Shown piece by piece: positions 53,306 to 63,157 of a stretch of DNA of 64,000 nucleotides. The DNA comes from Tectiglobus sp965224045. Lineage in GTDB: Bacteria; Pseudomonadota; Alphaproteobacteria; Rhizobiales; Hyphomicrobiaceae. The notes below the pieces were generated by a model, which worked only from the letters and a program-made list of their open reading frames with translations, did not search any database and was not told the DNA's origin. The stretch is from contig CBDCYD010000016.1 of NCBI GenBank assembly GCA_965224045.1, positions 620,001 to 684,000 of the forward strand, read 5' to 3'. A program made the position numbers and the translations under genes. Position 1 is the first letter of the stretch. Each line of letters begins with the position of its first letter.

Positions 53306-53548
53306 TCAGGCCACCAATTCGAATGAGTAATTCTCGATTACCATGTTGGCGAGCAGATCGCGGCACATCTTTTCGACCTGCTCGCGGGCCCTCGCTTCAT
53401 CGATTTCAGCGAGTTGGACCTCGATGAACTTTCCCTGGCGCACTTCCTCAATGCCGCTGAAGCCAAGCGCGCCGAGTGCGTTTTCGATCGCCTTGCCCTG
53501 CGGGTCGAGGACGCCGTTCTTGAGCGTCACCTTGATGTGGGCCTTCAT
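53306..53548 (-). CDS. purS: Phosphoribosylformylglycinamidine synthase subunit PurS
   Basis: An 80-aa small subunit that holds PurL and PurQ together. It has the family sequence KVTLKNGVLDPQGKAIENAL and a GKFIEVQL strand. Start ATG 53548 follows AGGAGACAACC. It lies between purC (131 nt upstream) and purQ. Confidence 0.95.
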   Translation of the reverse strand: MKAHIKVTLKNGVLDPQGKAIENALGALGFSGIEEVRQGKFIEVQLAEIDEARAREQVEKMCRDLLANMVIENYSFELVA

Positions 53549-53679
53549 GGTTGTCTCCTGCTGGCGGGCGTCACGAATCGCGGAGCGAGTTTGGAAACAG
53601 ACATGCCCGGCTCGTGGGCCGGGCACAAGTGGCGCGGGGTCGCGCTGTCTGACGCATTTCGACGTTGCGAGCGGGACCG

Positions 53680-54474
53680 CTAGGAATTGCCGCCCGATGC
53701 CTCGGGGTTGGAGGCAACAAGGACCGGTACCATGCCCTGTGGGGGCCGGCTTTCGTTGAGCACGCCGAGGCGGCGTCCGACTTCCTGATAGGCGTCGAGA
53801 ACGTCGTCCATCTCGAGGGTGATCCGATCACGGTCCAGACGATCGTCGGTGTTGATGTCCCACAGCCTGCAGCTGTCCGGGCTGATTTCATCGGCCAGGA
53901 GTATGCGCAGCTGATCGTTTTCCCAGAGCCGGCCGAACTCTACCTTGAAGTCGACCAGGCGAATGCCGACACCAAGAAACAAGCCGCACAAAAAGTCATT
54001 GATGCGCAGCGCCAATTGCATGATCTCGTCGAGTTCTGCAGGGTTGGACCAGCCAAACGCGGTGATGTGCTCTTCGGACACGAGCGGGTCACCCAACTCG
54101 TCATTCTTGTAGTGAAACTCGATAATCGAGCGTGGCAAGGCCATGCCTTCATCGAGCCCGAGGCGCTCGCAAATGGCGCCGGCTGCAACGTTGCGCACGA
54201 CGACCTCGAGCGGCACGATCTCGACCTCTCGGATGAGTTGTTCGCGCATGTTGAGGCGACGAATGAAATGGGTCGGTACACCAATGCCGCCAAGGTGGTC
54301 GAAAATACATTCCGATATGCGGTTGTTGATGACGCCCTTGCCGTCGATCTGAATTTGCTGATCCGATTCGAGGCCGACCGCGTCATCCTTGAAGTGTTGG
54401 ATGAGCGTGCCGGGTTCCGGCCCTTCGTAGAGAACCTTGCCCTTGCCTTCGTATATGCGGCGACGCCTGTTCAT
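53680..54474 (-). CDS. purC: Phosphoribosylaminoimidazole-succinocarboxamide synthase
   Basis: A 264-aa SAICAR synthetase that joins CAIR and aspartate. It begins RIYEGKGKVLYEG and shows EVVVRNVAAGAICERLG, EFHYKNDELGDPLV and LVDFKVEFGR. ATG 54474 is preferred over 54510, because an AAGGGA site precedes it and it matches family length. It heads the purC-S-Q-L run. Confidence 0.96.
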   Translation of the reverse strand: MNRRRRIYEGKGKVLYEGPEPGTLIQHFKDDAVGLESDQQIQIDGKGVINNRISECIFDHLGGIGVPTHFIRRLNMREQLIREVEIVPLEVVVRNVAAGAICERLGLDEGMALPRSIIEFHYKNDELGDPLVSEEHITAFGWSNPAELDEIMQLALRINDFLCGLFLGVGIRLVDFKVEFGRLWENDQLRILLADEISPDSCRLWDINTDDRLDRDRITLEMDDVLDAYQEVGRRLGVLNESRPPQGMVPVLVASNPEASGGNS

Positions 54475-54863
54475 TGCTGCCAGTCCCTTGACCAGTCTTG
54501 TTGCACTCATGTCTTGTCGTTGAAAACCGAGCCAAGGTCCGCTGCTTCCGGTCGAAAGTGGCGAAACTGCAAGCCGGTGGCGCTGAGAATCGATTGCTGC
54601 GTGCCGCCCCTCGGCACGGCGGGGCATTGGGCGCCAAATCCTCTTGGCTGGTGGTCTAAGACTAGCCGAATCCAATGGCTGAAACAATCATGCCCGAGGG
54701 CCACCGGCTGCTTCGGTAAAGGCAGTCAGTTAAAGTCGTTGCAGGAGCGTTGATTTGTTGGCATCTGCGGGCTATGGCTCCCATATATTGGGTGGAGGGC
54801 AGCAAGAACGAGGTTCACAAAATAGTATCGTGACAGATCTGGAAAGGTTAACGGAGAAATGGC
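54475..54863. other. Divergent region between purC and the DUF1476 gene
   Basis: This 389-nt spacer has no gene. It contains one small perfect hairpin (GTGCCG/CGGCAC, loop CCCCT, 54601-54617) and becomes AT-rich near 54780-54850, where a plus-strand promoter is likely. No purine riboswitch-like fold was recognised. Confidence 0.4.
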
Positions 54864-55184
54864 ATGACGACTTTCGACGATCGGGAAAAAGGTTTCGAGA
54901 AAAAGTTTGCTCATGATCAAGACTTGAAGTTCAAAGCTGAAGCACGGCGCAACAAAATGATTGGTGAATGGGCTGCCGCAAAGCTTGGATTGGCTGGGTC
55001 TGAGGTCGAAGACTATGTGAAATCTGTTCGCCGGGCAGACTTCGAGGAAGCCGGCGACGAAGACGTGGTGCGCAAGATCAGCGCTGATTTCGCCGAAAAG
55101 GAAATCGCTATTTCAGACGATGATATCCGAAATCAGCTCGCCGAATTCCTGGCAAAGGCCGTCGCCGAAGTGGAAGCCAGCTAG
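54864..55184 (+). CDS. DUF1476 protein (ATPase zeta-subunit type)
   Basis: A 106-aa, highly helical, charged protein starting TTFDDREKGFEKKFAHDQDLKFKAEARRNK, the signature of DUF1476, which includes the alphaproteobacterial F1-ATPase inhibitor zeta subunit. It would bind F1 and block reverse rotation. The family's near restriction to alphaproteobacteria supports the taxonomic call. Downstream lies a strong hairpin terminator. Confidence 0.93.
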   Translation: MTTFDDREKGFEKKFAHDQDLKFKAEARRNKMIGEWAAAKLGLAGSEVEDYVKSVRRADFEEAGDEDVVRKISADFAEKEIAISDDDIRNQLAEFLAKAVAEVEAS

Positions 55185-55218
55185 GGCCGATCTCAATTGG
55201 ATGTGCCCCCCGATTGCG

Positions 55219-55244
55219 GCAGCCGGCGCCCTTGGGCCGGCTGC
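55219..55244. terminator. Hairpin terminator between convergent genes
   Basis: Perfect 9-bp stem GCAGCCGGC/GCCGGCTGC with an 8-nt loop, between the DUF1476 gene and the minus-strand gene ending at 55260. T-rich sequence follows on the plus strand after about 12 nt. It can serve both directions. Confidence 0.6.
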
Positions 55245-55259
55245 AGATCATACTGTTGA

Positions 55260-55667
55260 TTATTCTTCTTTTTGGGGTTTCAGCTCGATGTTGTAGGTTG
55301 CCGAGCCGGAAACGCGGACGCCTTCCTGGCGATTGGGGCTGCCCTGGCGAAGCTGCGTGTTGACGTTGGCACGGCGCATGGCGCACTCCGAGGCGATTGT
55401 CTCGAGGAGCACCTCGCATTCCTTCGCCAGCAGTTTGTAGAGGTGTCGGCGGCCATCATCTGCAAGCGATGCCTGGTCGCTCACCGTTTTTGTCTTGCCA
55501 GTGATAAAGAACTGATAACTTACGGAAATGCTGACATTTTTTGTGCTTTTTCCTGAAACAGGGAAGGGGCGGAGGCGGCTTGACTGGGCGGTAGCGGGCA
55601 ATGCAGTCAGCGTGCCCGCAATCAGGACCAGCATGCAAATCTGAACAATGTTCGCGTGATTTTTCAT
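55260..55667 (-). CDS. Hypothetical secreted protein
   Basis: A 135-aa protein with a clear Sec signal peptide (MLVLIAGTLTALPATAQS, cleavage after Ala-Gln-like site near residue 28). The mature part has a beta-rich segment, two Cys (Cys about 83 and 94) that could form a disulfide, and a helical KLLAKECEVLLETIASECAM stretch. I do not recognise the family. Likely periplasmic. Confidence 0.7.
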   Translation of the reverse strand: MKNHANIVQICMLVLIAGTLTALPATAQSSRLRPFPVSGKSTKNVSISVSYQFFITGKTKTVSDQASLADDGRRHLYKLLAKECEVLLETIASECAMRRANVNTQLRQGSPNRQEGVRVSGSATYNIELKPQKEE

Positions 55668-55944
55668 CGCTATTTGTCACTTCGTTTCGTGGATCGAGAA
55701 CTGCGTTGTCTCACAGTGCAATTGGCCCTGAGATTACGGAGATCTAACGTCGAAAGTGCGAAAACTCTCTGAACGCTGCTCATTGGTTTGAATGCTGGTT
55801 AATGCGTTGCGGGTCTGATTGCAGGTCTGTACGTCCCTGGTGTGCGATTGGCGGTGTTTGTAGGTTGCCGCCTGGGCCGGTGACCCGTGCGTTCGATTTC
55901 GGGTGGGCAATTTGGTGAAACTATCGATCGTATTGGAGCAACAC

Positions 55945-57123
55945 ATGACGGTGACCGCCACACAGAAAGATCAAATTCTTGCCTGGCTCGCAGAAGCCAA
56001 GGGGGACATGCTCAGTCTGCTTGAAACACTCGTGAACATTGACAGCGGCACCTACAACAAGGCTGGCGTTGATCGCGTCGGTGACGAGGTTGCGCAGTTT
56101 CTCAACGGGCAGGGAATTGCGACCCAGAAGATTCCAGTCGAAACGCATGGCGATGCGGTCCGGGCGACGGTTCCGGCTGGCGGGAGCAACCGGCCCATCA
56201 TGCTGCTCGGTCACCGCGATACCGTGTTTGGCGACGGCGAGGCCGAGCGGCGACCGTTCAGAATCGAGAACGGGCGTGCCTACGGGCCGGGCGTCGCCGA
56301 CATGAAGGCCGGTGTCGTCATGAATGCATTCGTATTGGCTGCCTTTCAGAAATTCGGTGGCGCGCCGGGGCCGTTGATCGGGCTTTTTACCGGCGATGAA
56401 GAGATCGGCTCGCCAACATCGCGGCCGATCATCGAGAAGGAAGCACGCGGTGCGCGTTTGGTGTTCAACTCCGAACCCGGCCGGCCGACCGGCAATGTCG
56501 TGACGCAGCGAAAGGGCGGGATCTTTTTCGAAGCCGAGGTTCTCGGCGTGGCGGCCCACTCGGGCGGCAACTACGAAATGGGACGCAGTGCGATCCTTGA
56601 ACTTGCCCACAAGATCCAGGCGTGGCACGGGCTGACCAATCTCGAGGCCGGTACGACGGTGAACGTCGGACTGATTTCCGGTGGCCAGTCGGTCAATACG
56701 GTGGCGCCGTTGGCAACTTGCCAGATTGATCTGCGCTATGTCCGGCCGGCAGATCGCGATGCCATCGTTGCACAGGTCCTGGCGGTGGCCGAGACCTCGG
56801 TCGTGCCGGACACGTCGGCCCACGTTCGAATCAAAGGTGAGTTCTCGCCGCTGGCTCCGACGGAGGCGTCCGACGTGGTGTTTCAGCACTATGTGGCGAG
56901 TGCGGCCGAGGCCGGGCTCAAGGTGGACGGTGAAGCGTCCGGCGGCTGTGCCGATTCCGGTTTTACGGCCGGCGTTGGAACACCGACGGTATGTGGAACC
57001 GGCCCGGTGGGCGGCAATGCGCACAGCCCGGAGGAATACCTGGAGGTCGAGACGGTGGTCCCGCGCGCGCAGGCTCTGGCTCTGGCGATCATGGGCGCGG
57101 GCGACCTCAACCTGCCAGGCTAG
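55945..57123 (+). CDS. M20-family metallopeptidase (carboxypeptidase G2-like)
   Basis: A 392-aa di-zinc peptidase with GHRDTVF (His and catalytic Asp), AYGPGVADMKAG (bridging Asp), TGDEEIGSP (catalytic Glu) and a dimerisation-domain AAHSGGNYEMG His. It removes C-terminal Glu or similar residues from small peptides or folates. The start at 55945 follows TTGGAGCAACAC. No signal peptide is seen, so cytoplasmic. Confidence 0.92.
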   Translation: MTVTATQKDQILAWLAEAKGDMLSLLETLVNIDSGTYNKAGVDRVGDEVAQFLNGQGIATQKIPVETHGDAVRATVPAGGSNRPIMLLGHRDTVFGDGEAERRPFRIENGRAYGPGVADMKAGVVMNAFVLAAFQKFGGAPGPLIGLFTGDEEIGSPTSRPIIEKEARGARLVFNSEPGRPTGNVVTQRKGGIFFEAEVLGVAAHSGGNYEMGRSAILELAHKIQAWHGLTNLEAGTTVNVGLISGGQSVNTVAPLATCQIDLRYVRPADRDAIVAQVLAVAETSVVPDTSAHVRIKGEFSPLAPTEASDVVFQHYVASAAEAGLKVDGEASGGCADSGFTAGVGTPTVCGTGPVGGNAHSPEEYLEVETVVPRAQALALAIMGAGDLNLPG

Positions 57124-57313
57124 TTCAAATACCTGTGCGGCGGTGCTGCACGGGCGTTCTCGGTCGCCGGCCAAGGCGGGGCCTTGCCAAAGGTTCGATT
57201 GGACGCAACGGTCCAGTTTCGAGATGAAAATTAAATGCTCCGGTGTCCGCCAAGCCACCGGCGTCGCGGATTGGCGGGTGCTGCGGCGGCCTGTTACGAT
57301 CTCTGGCAGACGA

Positions 57314-58525
57314 ATGAGGGAATTGCGTGAGGGCAGGGCGTTGAAGCGGGTGGTCGCCGGTTTGTTGGTCCATGCGGGCCTGATTGCCTGGATAATGCTG
57401 GTTTGCGTGCAGGCTTTTGTGCAGACGGCAGCTGCGCAATCGACGGGCACCTCGCCACGGCGTGTGGCGCTTGTGGTTGGCAATGCGGCTTACAAGCATA
57501 CGGTCGCGCTCGCCAATCCGGTGAATGATGCGCACCTTATTGCCGGTGTGCTCAGAAAGACCGGATTCGACGTCATTGTCGGTGTCGATCTGACATATGG
57601 CGGTTTCATCAAGACGGTGCGCGCATTCTCGAACGGGTTACGCGACGGTGATACCGCGCTGTTCTTCTATGCAGGCCATGGCGTACAGGTTGGCGGGCGC
57701 AACTATCTGCTGCCAATCGACGCCAAGCTCAGCTTGCAGAATGATTTGAAGTTCGAGGCCGTGCCACTCGAACTCGTAATGTCGCTGATGGAGAGCGGGC
57801 AGTTCCGGAGGACCAGTTTGGTGTTCCTCGACGCCTGCCGCAACAATCCGCTGGCACGTAACCTGGCTCGATCAATGGGCACGCGATCGCCAATGGTGGG
57901 CCAGGGTCTCGCGCAACAGCGCACCGGCATCGGAACGTTCGTCGCGTTCTCGACACAGCCGGACAACGTGGCGCTCGACGGTGCCGGCCGACACTCGCCG
58001 TTCGCCGCCTCTCTGGCCCGGCGCATGCTGCTTTCCGGCCGCACGATCAACAGCATCATGAACCAGGTCAGGAAGGATGTGGTGGAGATCACCGAGGGCA
58101 AGCAGGTGCCCTGGGATCACTCGGCCCTGGTCGGCGATTTCTACTTCGTGCCTGCCGCGCAACAGAGCGGCGAGAAGGGTAACACTGCAAGCGCAGTGGC
58201 CACAGATCGCTGGCTGGGGCGGCTGAAAAAGCAATTTCAAACCAGTGGCCGGGTCGGAAACGACCCGGGTTGCATCCGGCTTGGTGAGACGCTCGCGGCA
58301 CCGGTGCAGGTGGTGCGTGGCACGCGCTTTTGCAGCCCGGATGGTGACCATCGGGCGCTGATCAAGCGCGTCCAATCTGACGCGATCGTGTTTTCCGTGA
58401 AGGATGTTGACACGGTTTGTCGGCCGGGGGACTTGTGCCGGTTCAACTGGCCCGTGGCGCCGCTGTTTACGACACGTGTGACACGACATCCGGATCTCAA
58501 GGTGGAACTGGTTGGCCCAAATTAG
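57314..58525 (+). CDS. Caspase-like (peptidase C14) secreted protein
   Basis: A 403-aa protein with an N-terminal signal or anchor (about residues 12-40, ending AAAQS), then a p20 caspase fold: RVALVVGNAAYKH, catalytic His122 in FFYAGHGVQ and Cys175 in FLDACRNNP. The C-terminal 130 residues contain several Cys and no domain I recognise. Bacterial metacaspase-like proteins cleave after Arg/Lys or act in stress responses. A second secreted gene follows 18 nt later. Confidence 0.88.
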   Translation: MRELREGRALKRVVAGLLVHAGLIAWIMLVCVQAFVQTAAAQSTGTSPRRVALVVGNAAYKHTVALANPVNDAHLIAGVLRKTGFDVIVGVDLTYGGFIKTVRAFSNGLRDGDTALFFYAGHGVQVGGRNYLLPIDAKLSLQNDLKFEAVPLELVMSLMESGQFRRTSLVFLDACRNNPLARNLARSMGTRSPMVGQGLAQQRTGIGTFVAFSTQPDNVALDGAGRHSPFAASLARRMLLSGRTINSIMNQVRKDVVEITEGKQVPWDHSALVGDFYFVPAAQQSGEKGNTASAVATDRWLGRLKKQFQTSGRVGNDPGCIRLGETLAAPVQVVRGTRFCSPDGDHRALIKRVQSDAIVFSVKDVDTVCRPGDLCRFNWPVAPLFTTRVTRHPDLKVELVGPN

Positions 58526-58543
58526 AAGGGAGTTGCAGACGTC

Positions 58544-59020
58544 ATGTATCGAGTCGCGGTGGTGGTGCTTATTACGATGGTGGCGTCAGCTGCTGTCGGG
58601 CAAGTTGCAAGCCGGGCCGGCAAGCTCAAACCAAGCGCGAGCGTGCCGGCCAAGCTGGTTGAAAGCCATCGCGCCAAACTCATTCTCAGCGCGAGCAAGC
58701 CGGCAACGCTGATGCGTGTCGACGACGGCGTTTTCGCGCTGCGCTTCAACAGCTCGATCGATCTGACGGATAGGAAAATCCTTCTGTCGTTTCCGCAGGA
58801 CGGTAACAATGGCAGACAAAACTGGAGCAAGGGCAGCTTCGTGATCTACCTCAATGGCGACAGCCACTGGGTCCGGCTGGGGACGCGCCTCGATCTCAAG
58901 AGAGGATCTCGCACGCAGGGGTTTGTCGCGGACAAGGAAGTCTGCGTGCTCGACGTAACAAACTTCGTTGCGCCAAAAGGATCACCACCGGTTGCAACTT
59001 TCCGGTTGCACTGCCTTTGA
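58544..59020 (+). CDS. Hypothetical secreted protein following the caspase-like gene
   Basis: A 158-aa protein with a short signal peptide (VAVVVLITMVASAAVG). The mature part is basic and beta-rich (FALRFNSSIDLTDRKILLSFPQDG) with two Cys near the C-terminus. No family recognised. It is 18 nt after the caspase-like gene, with AAGGGAG upstream, so the two are co-transcribed; its role could be as partner or substrate, which is inference. Confidence 0.65.
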   Translation: MYRVAVVVLITMVASAAVGQVASRAGKLKPSASVPAKLVESHRAKLILSASKPATLMRVDDGVFALRFNSSIDLTDRKILLSFPQDGNNGRQNWSKGSFVIYLNGDSHWVRLGTRLDLKRGSRTQGFVADKEVCVLDVTNFVAPKGSPPVATFRLHCL

Positions 59021-59205
59021 TCATTGGAAGGATCGGTTGGGCGCACGGTGGTGGGGCGCCATTCGGGCCGCCAAACCTGCCTTCTGCAGTTGACGCCCTG
59101 CTTGGTCATAGTCCAACATCATTTCCGGATTTCTACTGACTTTTCGGATGTTTGAGACGTGCGTCGGCAAGCCGAAAGAAGCGGACGCCAGAAGGGAGGC
59201 TGTGA

Positions 59206-59688
59206 ATGGCTCAAGTGACGATCGAGGTGAACGGCAAGGCTGTAACGGCCGACGTAGCACCGAACACCTTGCTGGTGGACTTTTTGCGCGAGGGCCAGCG
59301 CCTGACCGGTACGCATGTTGGCTGCGATACCAGTCAGTGCGGGGCCTGCGTGGTCCACGTCGATGGTCGGTCGGTGAAAAGCTGCACAATGCTTGCAGCG
59401 CAAGCCAACGGCGCCAAAGTGACGACCATTGAGGGTCTCGCCGACGGCGACAACCTGCACCCGATGCAAGCTGCATTCAAGGAAGCGCACGGATTGCAGT
59501 GTGGTTTTTGCACGCCCGGGATGATCATGTCGGCGGTTGACCTCTTACAGAACAATCCGTCTCCGAGCGAGGCCGAGATCCGTTCCTGGCTCAAAGGCAA
59601 TATTTGCCGCTGCACCGGTTACCACAACATCGTCAAGGCTATTCAACTTGCCGCCGAAAAGATGCGTCAGCTGCAGGCGGCGGAGTGA
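59206..59688 (+). CDS. CO-dehydrogenase-type hydroxylase, [2Fe-2S] small subunit
   Basis: A 160-aa CoxS-like protein. The plant-type cluster ligands are Cys40, 45, 48 and 60; the second cluster is Cys99, 102, 134 and 136 (CGFCTPG, CRCTGY). It carries electrons from the molybdenum centre to FAD. It is the first gene of an S-L-M set, the order usual for form II enzymes. Confidence 0.95.
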   Translation: MAQVTIEVNGKAVTADVAPNTLLVDFLREGQRLTGTHVGCDTSQCGACVVHVDGRSVKSCTMLAAQANGAKVTTIEGLADGDNLHPMQAAFKEAHGLQCGFCTPGMIMSAVDLLQNNPSPSEAEIRSWLKGNICRCTGYHNIVKAIQLAAEKMRQLQAAE

Positions 59689-59850
59689 CAATTTCGTCGG
59701 CTATCTGGCGAGTGTCGCGGCTGCACGTCTCAATATTGGGCGCGTACCCCCATTAATGAGACCGGATCGCGCGCTCCGGATCACTCAGGTTTTATTGGCT
59801 TCGCCGCAGGGGAATGACGCGGGGTTTGGAGCCGGCAAAGGGAAACAAAA

Positions 59851-62214
59851 ATGTCAACAACAGGGATTGGCGCCAGGGTCGAGCGCAAGGAAGACAAGCG
59901 CTTCATCACGGGCAAAGGGCGTTATACGGATGACTTCGCGCTGCCGGGGATGCACCACGCAGCGTTCGTGCGAAGTGACATCGCGCACGCGAAGATCCAG
60001 GGCATCGACAAGTCCGCCGCCGAGGCGATGGATGGTGTCATCGCGGTGCTCGATGGCCAGCAGCTGACCGGTGACGGCGTCGGCAACTTGATTTGTGGAT
60101 GGATGATCCATTCCAAGGACGGTTCACCGATGAACATGGGGGCGTGGTCCGCGCTGGCAACCGACAAAGTGCGCTACGTTGGTGATGCGGTCGCGGTCGT
60201 GATCGCACAGACCAAAGCGCAAGCGCGTTCGGCGGCCGAAGCGGTTGTGGTCAATTACGAGGAACTGCCCGTGGTCATCGATGCGGTGAAGGCGCTGGAG
60301 AGCGGCGCGCCGCAGATTCACGAAAATGCGCCGGGAAACCTGATCTACGATTGGGAGATCGGTGAACAGGCGACGGTCGATGCTGCCATCGCTTCTGCAG
60401 CGCATGTCACGACGCTGGAGTTGACCAACAACCGGCTGGTGCCGAACGCGATGGAGCCGCGGGCGGCGCTGGCTGCCTACGACGCGGCGGAAGAACATTT
60501 CACGCTCTACACGACGAGCCAGAACCCGCACGTGGCGCGGCTCGTTCTCTCGGCCTTCTACCAAATTGCACCGGAGCACAAGCTGCGCGTCATTGCTCCG
60601 GACGTTGGCGGCGGGTTCGGGTCCAAGATCTACATCTACCCCGAAGAGATCGTGTGTCTGTGGGCATCGAAACGGACCGGCGTGCCGGTCAAGTGGGTGG
60701 CTGATCGCGTCGAGTCGTTCCTGACCGATGCGCACGGGCGTGATCACGTCACCAAGGCGCAGCTCGCGTTCGATGCAGACAACAAAATCACAGCGTTCAA
60801 GGTCGACACGATCGCCAACTTCGGCGGATACATGTCGCTTTTCTCGTCCTGTGTGCCGACATACCTTTATGCGACATTGCTTTCCGGGCAGTACAACGTG
60901 CCGGCGATCCACTGCAACGTAAAGGCTGTCTACACGAACACGACGCCGGTGGATGCCTACCGGGGGGCGGGACGACCGGAGGCAACCTTCCTGGTCGAGC
61001 GGATCGTTGAGACGGCAGCGCGGGAACTCGGTGTCGATCCAGCTGAATTGCGCCGCAAGAATTTCATTACGGAGTTTCCGCACCAGACGCCGGTGATCAT
61101 GAACTACGATATCGGTGACTATCATGCGACGCTCGAAATGGCGCTGCAGGCGGCCGACTATGCCAATATCGGCCAGCGCAAGGCCGAAGCAGAAAAGCGC
61201 GGCAAACGGCGCGGTATCGGCCTTTCCTGCTACATCGAAGCGTGCGGGATTGCACCGTCCCAGGCGGTCGGCTCGCTCGGTGCCGGGGTAGGACTTTGGG
61301 AGAGCGCGGAGGTGCGCGTCAATCCGGTCGGAACCATCGAAGTGCTGACCGGCTCGCACAGCCACGGTCAGGGCCACGAGACGACGTTTGCGCAGTTGGT
61401 CGCTGACCGGCTCTCGGTGCCGATCGAGAACGTGCAGATCGTCCATGGAGACACAGACAAAGTGCAGTTCGGTATGGGCACCTATGGGTCGCGTTCCGGT
61501 GCCGTCGGCATGTCGGCGATTTCCAAGGCACTCGACAAGATCGAGGCCAAGGCCAAGAAGATCGCCGCACATCAGTTGGAAGCTGCGGAAAGCGATATCG
61601 TCATTGAAGAGGGGACCGTCAAAGTCAAGGGAACCGACAAGCAGTTGCTATGGCACGAGGTTTCTCTCGGTGCCTATACCGCACACAACCTGCCACCCGA
61701 GATGGAACCGGGCCTCAAGGAAGGTGCGTTCTATGACCCGGTAAACTTTACGTTTCCCGCAGGCGCCTATGTGTGTGAGGTCGAGGTTGATCCGGCGACC
61801 GGTGAAACAGAAATCGTGCAGTTCGTCGCTGCCGACGACTTCGGTGTCATTGTCAATCCGAACATCGTCGAGGGGCAGGTGCACGGCGGCATCGTGCAGG
61901 GGCTTGGCCAGGCGATGCTGGAACACGCCGTCTATGATGATGATGGCCAGCTCATTTCAGCGAGCTACATGGACTACACCATGCCGCGCGCAGATGACGT
62001 TCCCTCCTTGCAGGTTTCGCATCACGCGACACCGTGCCCGAACAATCCACTCGGAATGAAAGGCTGCGGTGAGGCGGGCGCCATCGGCTCTCCTCCGGCG
62101 CTGATCAATGCCATTACCGATGCGATCGGCAACAATGACCTTGCCATGCCGGCAAACTCGGAAGCGGTTTGGCGTGCCTGCCGGGCAGCCGGACTCAAGC
62201 AGGCAGCGGAATAG
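59851..62214 (+). CDS. CO-dehydrogenase-type hydroxylase, molybdenum large subunit (form II)
   Basis: A 787-aa xanthine-oxidase-family subunit. The active-site loop reads AYRGAGR at 369-375, the form II motif, rather than the AYxCSFR of true (form I) CO dehydrogenase. The catalytic Glu is Glu741 in GCGEAGAIGSP. Also seen are GVGARVERKEDKRFITGKGRYTDD and VGGGFGSKIY. Substrate is uncertain: form II enzymes may oxidise CO slowly or other carbon compounds. It follows the small subunit after 162 nt. Confidence 0.94.
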   Translation: MSTTGIGARVERKEDKRFITGKGRYTDDFALPGMHHAAFVRSDIAHAKIQGIDKSAAEAMDGVIAVLDGQQLTGDGVGNLICGWMIHSKDGSPMNMGAWSALATDKVRYVGDAVAVVIAQTKAQARSAAEAVVVNYEELPVVIDAVKALESGAPQIHENAPGNLIYDWEIGEQATVDAAIASAAHVTTLELTNNRLVPNAMEPRAALAAYDAAEEHFTLYTTSQNPHVARLVLSAFYQIAPEHKLRVIAPDVGGGFGSKIYIYPEEIVCLWASKRTGVPVKWVADRVESFLTDAHGRDHVTKAQLAFDADNKITAFKVDTIANFGGYMSLFSSCVPTYLYATLLSGQYNVPAIHCNVKAVYTNTTPVDAYRGAGRPEATFLVERIVETAARELGVDPAELRRKNFITEFPHQTPVIMNYDIGDYHATLEMALQAADYANIGQRKAEAEKRGKRRGIGLSCYIEACGIAPSQAVGSLGAGVGLWESAEVRVNPVGTIEVLTGSHSHGQGHETTFAQLVADRLSVPIENVQIVHGDTDKVQFGMGTYGSRSGAVGMSAISKALDKIEAKAKKIAAHQLEAAESDIVIEEGTVKVKGTDKQLLWHEVSLGAYTAHNLPPEMEPGLKEGAFYDPVNFTFPAGAYVCEVEVDPATGETEIVQFVAADDFGVIVNPNIVEGQVHGGIVQGLGQAMLEHAVYDDDGQLISASYMDYTMPRADDVPSLQVSHHATPCPNNPLGMKGCGEAGAIGSPPALINAITDAIGNNDLAMPANSEAVWRACRAAGLKQAAE

Positions 62215-62248
62215 GTGCGGGCAGCGCGAACAAAAAGGAAAATCCAAC

Positions 62249-63049
62249 ATGTACGAATTCGATTATGTCCGCGCAGGCTCGGTGGCCGAGGCCGCAAGTG
62301 CCCTGGCAGCCAATCCGGAAGCTAAGCTGCTGGCGGGCGGCCACACATACCTGCCAACCCTAAAGCAGCGCCTGGCATCGCCGCCATCGGTGATCGATCT
62401 TGGTGGTATCGCTGAGCTCAAGGGTATCCGCAAAGATGGGGACGCGCTGGTCATCGGGGCCATGACGACGCATGCAGAGGTCGCAGCAAGCGCTGATGTC
62501 GGAGCCACTATTCCGGCGCTCGCCAAACTTGCCGGCGGTATCGGCGACCCGCAGGTGCGCCACTGTGGTACGATCGGAGGGTCGCTTGCCAACAATGACC
62601 CGTCAGCCGACTACCCCGCGGCAGTGCTGGCGCTCAACGCGACCGTCGTCACCAACAAGCGCGAAATAGCCGCTGACGATTTCTTCGCCGGTATGTTTGC
62701 GACGGCACTTGGCGATGACGAGATCATCACGGCCGTTCGTTTTGCCGCGCCCGCGTTTGCCGGGTACCAGAAGATCGAGCAGCGGGCCTCGCGCTATCCG
62801 CTGGTCGGGGTATTTGTTGCGCGCCTCTCCGGTTCAAACGAAATTCGCGTTGCAGTGACCGGTGCCGGAAGCGATGGCGTGTTCCGCGCCGCCGACGTTG
62901 AGGCCGCACTTGGCGTCAACTTCGCGGGCAGTGCCGCGCAGGGCGTGAAAGTGGACCCCGGTTCCCTGATGGGTGATATCCACGGCAGCGCGGAATATCG
63001 TGCCGCCCTGGTCTCGGTGCTGGCAGCGCGCGCCGTGGACGGCGCATGA
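62249..63049 (+). CDS. CO-dehydrogenase-type hydroxylase, FAD medium subunit
   Basis: A 266-aa CoxM-like subunit. FAD-binding motifs are LAGGHTYLP (residues about 32-40) and GTIGGSLANNDPSADYP. It passes electrons from the Fe-S subunit to quinone or another acceptor. ATG 62249 follows AAAGGA, 34 nt after the large-subunit stop. Confidence 0.95.
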   Translation: MYEFDYVRAGSVAEAASALAANPEAKLLAGGHTYLPTLKQRLASPPSVIDLGGIAELKGIRKDGDALVIGAMTTHAEVAASADVGATIPALAKLAGGIGDPQVRHCGTIGGSLANNDPSADYPAAVLALNATVVTNKREIAADDFFAGMFATALGDDEIITAVRFAAPAFAGYQKIEQRASRYPLVGVFVARLSGSNEIRVAVTGAGSDGVFRAADVEAALGVNFAGSAAQGVKVDPGSLMGDIHGSAEYRAALVSVLAARAVDGA

Positions 63050-63157
63050 GAACTGGTTCCTTGGCGCGCAGTCGGGGCAAGGGCGTTCGGGGCGGACCGG
63101 CGATTTGCCCTGCTCTTCGTTTTCGGCAGGGATGCGCGCCGCTCTACCTGATGGGCG

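Noticed and set aside
56681..57313. N-terminal extension of the caspase-like frame
   Set aside because: This part is the shifted frame of the M20 peptidase; the signal peptide starts after ATG 57314.
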